From: a virus
Direction: 5' to 3' (one strand)
Virus record (IMG/VR): IMGVR_UViG_3300020281_000051
Coordinates: 1 to 40,989 of that record
DNA: 40,989 bases
The translations under genes and the position numbers were made by a program. Positions 19,101 through 28,100 of this stretch are shown in pieces; the first letter of the stretch is position 1; each line of letters starts with the position of its first letter. The notes under the pieces are model-generated. The model saw only the letters and a list, made by a program, of their open reading frames with translations. It ran no database searches and had not been told where the DNA came from.

Positions 19101-22100
19101 GGAACTGTAGTAACTCCAACGTTCAGTTCAAATTCACTATTACTATTAATCTTTGTTACTTGCGTTCCACAGTAAGTTGGATCACTAATTCTTGGATATG
19201 TATGAATTCCAACTCCACCATCTAATGCACAAGTAAATCCTAATCCAGTTAAGGATACGTCAGTTCCAACTTTTAACTTATGTCCGAAGATTAAGTTACC
19301 ACCACTAACATAAGTATGAGGAATGGTTGATACACCAGCATTAAATGTAAGTGTATACCAGTCTGGAGCAGAAATGATACTGAACGTATCTCCAAGAGGA
19401 GAATTTTGCTGATTTCCTGGGAAGATATTTGTGGTAATACCAACCTGAACAACACCACCAGAGACATAAGTATGAGAGATTGTAGATGGTCCAACATTAA
19501 CTGTAAATGAAGTTGTTGTACCGACTGCTTGAACTCTAAAGAAGTATCCTTGAGATCCATCAGGGAACATAGTAGTTGTGAGACCAGCAGTTACTTGCCC
19601 AGCATCATTTTCAACATAAGTATGAGGGATAGTCGATACACCAACATTTAACTCGAATCGATCAGATGCAATTACATTAGTAACTGTAAATGTATTACCT
19701 TGTGTTCCATCTGGGAAGATTGTAGTTGTGATACCAGATCCTCCTGGACAGGAGAATTCAAGGTTATCAAGTCTAATATCGCTACCAATTCCTATAATGC
19801 CAGTAATAGGATCAGAAGTAGTAATTGTAGACAGACCAGTAACATTGTCATACTGGAACTGTGTAATAGTAAACGTCTGTCCATATCCAGTTGCTCCTCC
19901 AACGTTACAACTAAAGATAAGTTCTCTCATCTTAAAGTCATCACCATTGCTGAGTCCATGAGCAGCATCTGTGATGATTTCAGCGACACCATTAGTGTTG
20001 TTGTAATTAAATCCAACAACACCAATAGTATTACCATACCCAACACAAGAAAGTGCTAAACCAGCAAGACTAAAGCTTCTTCCAATAGCAGTCATTGGAA
20101 CAATCTTCATAGGTTCTATTGTGTTTATAGTGGCAATACCTGATACATTGTCATAAGTTAAGTTACTTACAGTAAATGTGGACAATCCAGTAGTAACTGT
20201 CATGATGCCAGTTACATTATCATAAAGAGCATTAGTAACGTCTACTGGTGGATAATAATCGCAAGTAAATGCCGCACCAACAATAGTTACTTGGGAACCA
20301 AGACTTAAATTATGTGCAGTAGTGGTTGTAACTGTAGTTATTCCAGTTACGGAACTATAACCAATATTTGATATCTCTCTAGGTGCGTAGAATACTTGTG
20401 AATTTGTAATTGCTACTCCAGTAACATGACCATCAACAATAGTTGCAATACCAATAGATGTGATGTTTGATTCAATCAAACTTGCAGTTTGTACACCAAC
20501 AGAGACAGTTTGAAGACCAGATCTATAACCAGACCCACTATTACCAATTGCAATAGCAGTGACTGTTCCTGCTGCAGATACAACTGCAGTACCGCCTGCT
20601 GAAACTAATGGTTGTATTCCATATCCTTCTTCAGATGCAACGCTAACAATTACACCACCTTTTGGTGTTTTATTGACGTTAATATCATTATGAATAGATG
20701 GATCTGTAATTTCTCCATTGAATCCAAGAAGTAACTGACCACCACCTGCTTCAAGTTTGTAATCACCTTCAATATTGGTAACTACATTACCAAGACGCTG
20801 AGGACCTTGGAAGATATCATCAATCAAAAGAATAGTATTAGAAGCAACTACATTATCAATATCTGCACCTTCATACTTCAAATAGAATGAAGTATTAATA
20901 CCATTAAACTGTTCTGAAATATCATCATAAACATAGTTATTGTCATATGCATCAGTAAATGTAGTGGTGAACCCTGCACTCAATGCAGATCTTAAGAAGA
21001 TTCTTCCACTAAATCTAGAACTAGTTGTAAGACCTGTATAATCAATTTCATTATTTGATGTGGCAGTAGATCCAAGTCCTACAGGAATATTTCCCCAAGG
21101 TGCTTCACTTAGATGAAGATTATTTTCAACTACACTGTAGTTGCCAGATTGTTTTACAATTTTTGTATTGTTGTTATGAGCAACATCAGTGGTTCCCATC
21201 CACCCTCTTCTCACTGTGAAGGTATTTGTATTGTTGTCAACACCAGCAATCAACATTACCTCATCGTCAATCCTAATCAAATTACCACCAAAGATAGAAC
21301 TGACACCAACTACACTGATAACGGTAGTACCAACCCCAATGGCAGATGCAGTTGCTGTTGTAATTGCAGTTCCCACCATTGGAGACTGAATTGTTCCATT
21401 AATTGTAACTAATAATCTATTATTAGGTTCTAACGATCTAAAGATATGGGTGCTTCCTATTCCAACACCAGTCAATCCAACACCAATTGGATTGAACTGC
21501 AATGCATTTGTTGCTGAAGTGGCGACCCTCACTTTTTGATTATCTTGTTTAATAATCGTAATTCTAGATGGAAGAAGAGTTGTAGTTCCAATTCCAGGTC
21601 CAAAATCGGTTGGAGATATGCTAATAGAATTTGCAGGATTACCATCGGGGGGAACATACTCAACAACTTCTCCACTAACAAAATAATGATTTGTTAAATT
21701 GATGGTTCCTTCACCAACAGATACTTTAGTAGCATCACTACCATCAAACATAATGTTGAAGATATCTTGTGTTTGAGTCTTTATTGGGAACCCACGTCTC
21801 TCACCATCGAATAGATCACTAAAATCATCAATTGTTAAAACTCTGTTTCCAATAAACTCTTGATATTGTGCGAGGAACGGCAAGTTAAATAGGATTTCAT
21901 TAGAAACCAAATTTCCATCAACATCAATAGTTTTTTCTCTACCAATATCAAAATCCTTTACAGTGTTAAGATTTACTGTCTGGGTCAAATCAGAAACTGC
22001 AATAAGAGTATTTAAATTTTGATTTGTAGAAATTCCACTTATGGATGGATCGTAAGAATCTACTGTTAATTCACTAAACTTTTTAAATCCTGCAGTATGG

Positions 22101-25100
22101 TTAAGATTACTTACCAAAGGATTCCACTTATCAAAGGTAATTGGAGATCTAACCGCATATGAGAAATACTGATAGTAATCATTATCATGAAGTCTCTGGA
22201 AAGACTCATTTGTCTTTCCTGTCGATTTTAAGAATCCTTTCTTTGTAATACTATTTGATCTAATCTTATAATTAGCACTTATTCCTTCTACCGAAGAAAT
22301 AATTCCCTTATTTTGAGATGATTGACCAACAATTAAATCATTAGTATCAAAAGGTTGTTTTGATCTTAACTTCAAATATTCATTTCTAAGATCATATGAT
22401 TGTACAATTCCAGTATTACCGTCTTGTGCAGTAACAACCTCTCCTCTTCTAAATGTATCTTTTGCAATTTCAATATCAAACGTTGGGAAGAATGGTTCTG
22501 GAGTTACTGTTCCAAATGAATCAAAAGCATCATAATTACCTGGAATCTCACCTGGAAGAATAAAATCGCTTAAATCATATGTGATAGTCGGCACGTCCCC
22601 ACCATCGAATGAGTTAGCTGTCTCTACAGTAAATAATGCATATCCGTAATTAGCAGAGTTATAACCCCTACCAATGGAAGAATTGTCAATATTGGTATTT
22701 TCTACAATTACCTTATCACCTACTTTGAATGGGAAAGAATCATCATTAGCAAAGGTTACAGCAAAACCAACAGTTACTTTTTTAGAAATATTATTATATG
22801 CAATTGAATCAATTCTAATTCCGTTGGGGTTGTTTACTGGTAAGATTTTTGGAGTTACATTGTAAAGACCTGTGGTATTTCTAATAATTTCAACTTCTGT
22901 TTCACCAACTGTATATTCCAATTCAACTTCTGTATTAACTCTTCCAGTAAAACCATCAAGTACAATTAATTGTGGAGGAATAAAATAATTAGTTCCTGGA
23001 TTTATAATTTTGACAGATTGTAATTTTGATAGAGGTTCAATTTTATATGTGTATGGGAATTGTGCAGAAGGTCTTAAAGTAACATCCGATGGATAGTCAA
23101 AACCAATATCAGTTAATACAACGTCATCAACTCTACCAATAGTAGTGCTTTCTGGTAAAAGAATTGCGTTAGTTCCAGCAATACTGACAACTTCTTTTAC
23201 ATATGGGAGTTTTCTATACCCTCTTCCAATGGAGTCAATACTAACATCTTCAATAGGTCCAATAGCATTTTCGGATGAAGATTTATAAGCTAGTAACGCT
23301 TCAAATTTATCGTACCCAGACCTTTCTGGAGTCTCATTGAGAGTATAACTAAATGTATTAGTTGTTACTCCACTGATAGGTGCAGATATTGTAAATTTAC
23401 TTCTAACAATAGATAATTTATTATTGTTTACAATATTGAATTCATCTCTTAAAATACCCAATTTTGATATCGATGCTCCATTATATGTAATTGGAACCAA
23501 GTTATAATATAATTCATCTGGAACCTCGTCATCAATAATTAATTCAAGTTTAGCTCCTGGTTGCCCTATTACTCCCGATGTTTTTACATCAAAATCACCA
23601 ACACTTCCTTCGGAAGTATAATATTCTGTAGTTAAGTCTGCATCGGAATAGAGGTAAAAATTAAATGCTGGTAGAGAGTTTGCAGTCAAAGAAGGATCCG
23701 ACAAATCAAATATTACCGTAGAATTTCTAGTGCCGAATAATTCTGGATTAATTGAACTAAATTTTCCAGATGATTGAGTTGTAATGTCTATTATCTGAAT
23801 TTCAGTATCAGATGAAATAACTTCATAATAAAAATCAGATAATTGAATAGTATTATCATCAAGAACGATTGCATAATATATTCCACCATTAACCAGTCCT
23901 CCTGGTGGAGATGAAGAAGATAATATGACTTTTTGTCCATTAACAAAATTATGCTGAGTAATATTAAATGTATTCTTATCAACATTAACATCAGCATCAA
24001 CAAAAGTTTTGCTATTAGCAACCATTCTGCGATTTAGGTCATCATAAGCGATTGAAACAGTAGTTTGAATGCCAGCAACTGCTTCAAATGTAATACGATC
24101 CTGATCTAGGAGTCCATGATTAACTTTTGTAGTAACAGTAGCTGTCTTTTTCGATACATCGCCTTCAATTACAGAGATTGCGTTTGTTTGGAAGCTGTTG
24201 AGTTCTGCAGTACCATAATCAACAAAATTAAATAATGCTAATGGTGCTGAACCAACCCCAACAAATCCACCTGTACTGCCTACACCAACTTGCGCTGTTG
24301 AAATTCCAATTATATCTTGATCGTATACGGCAGCATACAACTTATCACCATCGTTTAGTCTATAATCTGTTGTTCCCGTAGATACTTTAATTCCATCGCC
24401 ACTTTCTACACGATATGTGATTAAATCATTTGTAGAAAGAGCATGATTTGGTATATAAAGTCTGTGTGGATTAGTGCTTACTATCTTTCTTTCACTAGGA
24501 CCAGCATCATCAATTAATCTAACTCCAGATTCGTTGGCAGTTCTTAAAATTGCAGAACCCTGAGTTGAATAGTAAGTAGTTCTAACTGTTCCCAATTCTA
24601 CTTGAGCACCCCAAACATATACCGTTGGAGTTGTAAACATATTAATAGATTCGGGTCCAATAGAACCAATTTTCAATCTATGTTGTCCAGCACTAGTAGT
24701 TGCTTGGAAGGAATACCGCCTCCAATCATCGGAAAGAGTCACCTCCATAGAATGATAGGTTAGTCCATCCTCCAAAATTATATGAGTAATTTCTCCACCT
24801 AAAGATCCTTTTAAAAATACAGATACTGTGTATGTATCTGCAGATAGAGAAACTGTGGAAAACTGTAAACCAAATCCATCTGTTGCAATAGTTGTTGACG
24901 CAAATGATACTTTTGCTGCTTCTAAAGAACCATCTGGTGCAGCAGAATCAAAGTAATTAACGGTTCCTGTACCAACACCAACTGTATAATAGTCCCAAGC
25001 AGTTTGTAATGTTGGTGGAATTGGATCTGACCAAATAATTAAATTTTCTGAAGGTGTTATTACTGCTTGTCTTGGATCAAAATAAAGTTCTCTATCTATT

Positions 25101-28100
25101 CTATATTGTGTGGATGTCGTAAATCCACTATTGATAACAATTCTTCTTGGTCTTTCCTGTAAGGCTACTCCAGCAGTATGAGATGTAGATACATTATTGA
25201 TATTGCGTTTAATTGTTACCCGAGAATCATTCGCATTTATACCGACAATTTTTACAAGTTCATTGTCAATTAAATATAAGTCGTTTATATCACATGTTGG
25301 GAAAATAAGATTTCCAGTAACAGAGATATTAGTAACAATACCCGTCTGTCCAGAAGTACCAATGGTCTGACTCAATGTAAGAATATTTGTAGACACACCA
25401 ATGGTATATGTTCCACTAAGTTCCGTAGAAAGAATATTGATGTTTTGAAGAGTGACTACATTACCAGAAGAGAAGTCGTGTGAAGTACTTGCAAATCCAA
25501 CAAATCTACCTTCGACACCAAAAGGTAAAAATTGAACATCTTCAACCGTATTTTGAGTGTATTGAATCTCTTCAACTTCTCTACCTTTAATTGCAGAAAT
25601 TCTAGCAAATGCTCCCGATCCGCCAGTACCCTCACTGTCAAAAAATACACTGTCGCTTACAGTATAGTTATCTCCAGGATTAACAATAAAAAGTCCATTT
25701 ACACCTCCTGGTGTAGCAGATTCTACCCGAGTGAATCCTTCGGTAAAAGCATCGGGTTGAATGAATCCTTTATATTTTGTTCTTGGATTGAGAAGACCAA
25801 GACATCCAGTATAACGTATCCAATCAGTTTCATTGATATCAAAAAAGTCCAAATTGGATTGTTGATCAAAATTCCAATCAATAATTCTATTTTTAAATGT
25901 TGGTCCGATTACATATGGGAAGATTGGTTTTAAGAAACCATTAAATGGACCACTAGAATCTGGAATAGAATTAACAGTACAGAAGTATGCATAAACTCCA
26001 TTCGGAAATTCTGGTGTTTTACAATATCTTCCATTATGAAAATCTAAATCTCCATCACCAATATATTTGTAATCTTCAATAAAAGTACCAGGTGCAAAGT
26101 TTGTTGTGGAAGGTCTTTCGGCATCAATCTGCAGTGCCCAACTACTTTCAAGTCTTTTTACTGTACCACCCTCTTGATTTGCATATCCATATGGACCATA
26201 AATTGGATTACCATCATAAGCCCATCCAACAATTGGAGAGTGATATTTTAATGAATTGCTAACTAGATCATTATCAATATCATCTCTGTAAATTGTATTA
26301 CCTTGTTGATCAATAGAAGTTGATAAGAGTTTTCTTCTTAACTCTCTTCCTGCATATGAATGTGTATATTGTAATCCTCTATTTAATGTTAACGCAGGTA
26401 TTAAAATACCGTCATCCACATTAATTTTTTCTGCTTGAAATGTTCTTTCAAGATTATTAATCGTGAAAGATTTTATAATTGCAGTAAATTGTGCATTTGA
26501 TCCAGTCGGAATAACCTGTACAAATGTATTATTTGGATTATATCCAGATCCACTGTCAAGAATAATAGTTTGTATGATTTTTCCATCTTCAATAACAGGC
26601 ACAACAAGAGCACCAGAACCATCACCTAAAACTTTAATTTCTGGTGGTGAGTTATATGCTGTACCACTATTATTAATAACAATATCAAGTAGTCCACCAT
26701 CTGTAGTAACAATAGGTGTCAACTGTGCATCTTTACCTGCCAATAAATTAAACTGTGGTTGGCGATTATAATTTAAAATTTCTTCAGATCCATAATTTGA
26801 ACCCGAGTTTTTAAGAGATACTGAAATAATTTCTCCAGTAAATACGGGTTGTATTTTAGCATCAAAATTTTGAGATGCTGAAGTTGTAATTCCTAATGGT
26901 GCTTCTAGTTTTACAGTTATAGGTCTATATCTGTATTCATGTGTTCCAGTTCCAGAATCAGTTATTTTTACATATCTACTATTAATATAATTGTAATCTG
27001 CACCTATGGTTGAACCAGTACTAACAGAAATAAGTTCAGATAATCTAAAACTATTTTCGTCAATAACCTTTACATAATACTCTGATGTGGAAGAAATGCC
27101 TGAAGGTAGTGATGAATTGCTGTGATGAGTAATGTTGACAATTTCCTTATCAACATAACCATGCTTCTTAGAATTAATCCTACTATCAAAAATATCATAA
27201 TCTGTTGATTTTACAAATATGGTTTTATTTGTGTAACCACTACCACCATCAGTTACTTCAACTGATCCAACCACATTCTTTTTACTAAAAGATACAATTC
27301 TTTGAAGACCGTCCCCATAAGAGGAAAATCCTACAGTATTAATACCGATAATTGCATCATCATAAGTGTTGTGTAATTTTATAACTACATCATCAACTTT
27401 TCTTACAAAGTAAATTGAATTATCTACTAAACCTTTGATATTATCTTGCCCATCAGTTTTATATACAACTTTCTCAAAATCTCTAAATTTGTGGAATGTA
27501 CCAAATCCAATAGAATTTTCATTTACATTAACATTTTGATACAGACTGCCTGCGTTAAAAGTTTTTTCGTGAGTTACTTTTGTTAACTTGCACTTTGCAA
27601 CAGCACCCGTACCATTTCCCCCAGAAATAGTAATTTTTGGTTCTTCAAGATAGTCAAATCCTTTATCAATGACATTGATTCTCGTCAGTGATCCTCTAAC
27701 ATTACAAACACCTTCTGCTCCAGTTCCAATACCTACCGTTGCTGCAGTAGAATCATCGCTGTCTTCTATTTCTAAAACTGGAGGATTTATGACATCATAA
27801 TTTTTATCACCTGGAGAGGAAACTACAATTTCTTGAATCGGACCATTGTATAAAGTATCAGATGATTTGTAAGAACTGACTTCAACGCCATTCAAAAACA
27901 TTCCTATTCCACCTGGTGAAATGGGGATATCTTTTTCATCTTGTGATTTGGAAACGGGTTTTTTGAACTTTCTTATGATATCTTGAGACAATAAAGATAG
28001 ACCTTTATTTCTAGTCAATTCAAATTTATTGTTAAAAACTGTTCCAAATACGCTAACAAATATTCTACTTCTTATATTTGATCTACTTGTAGCAAGTCTT

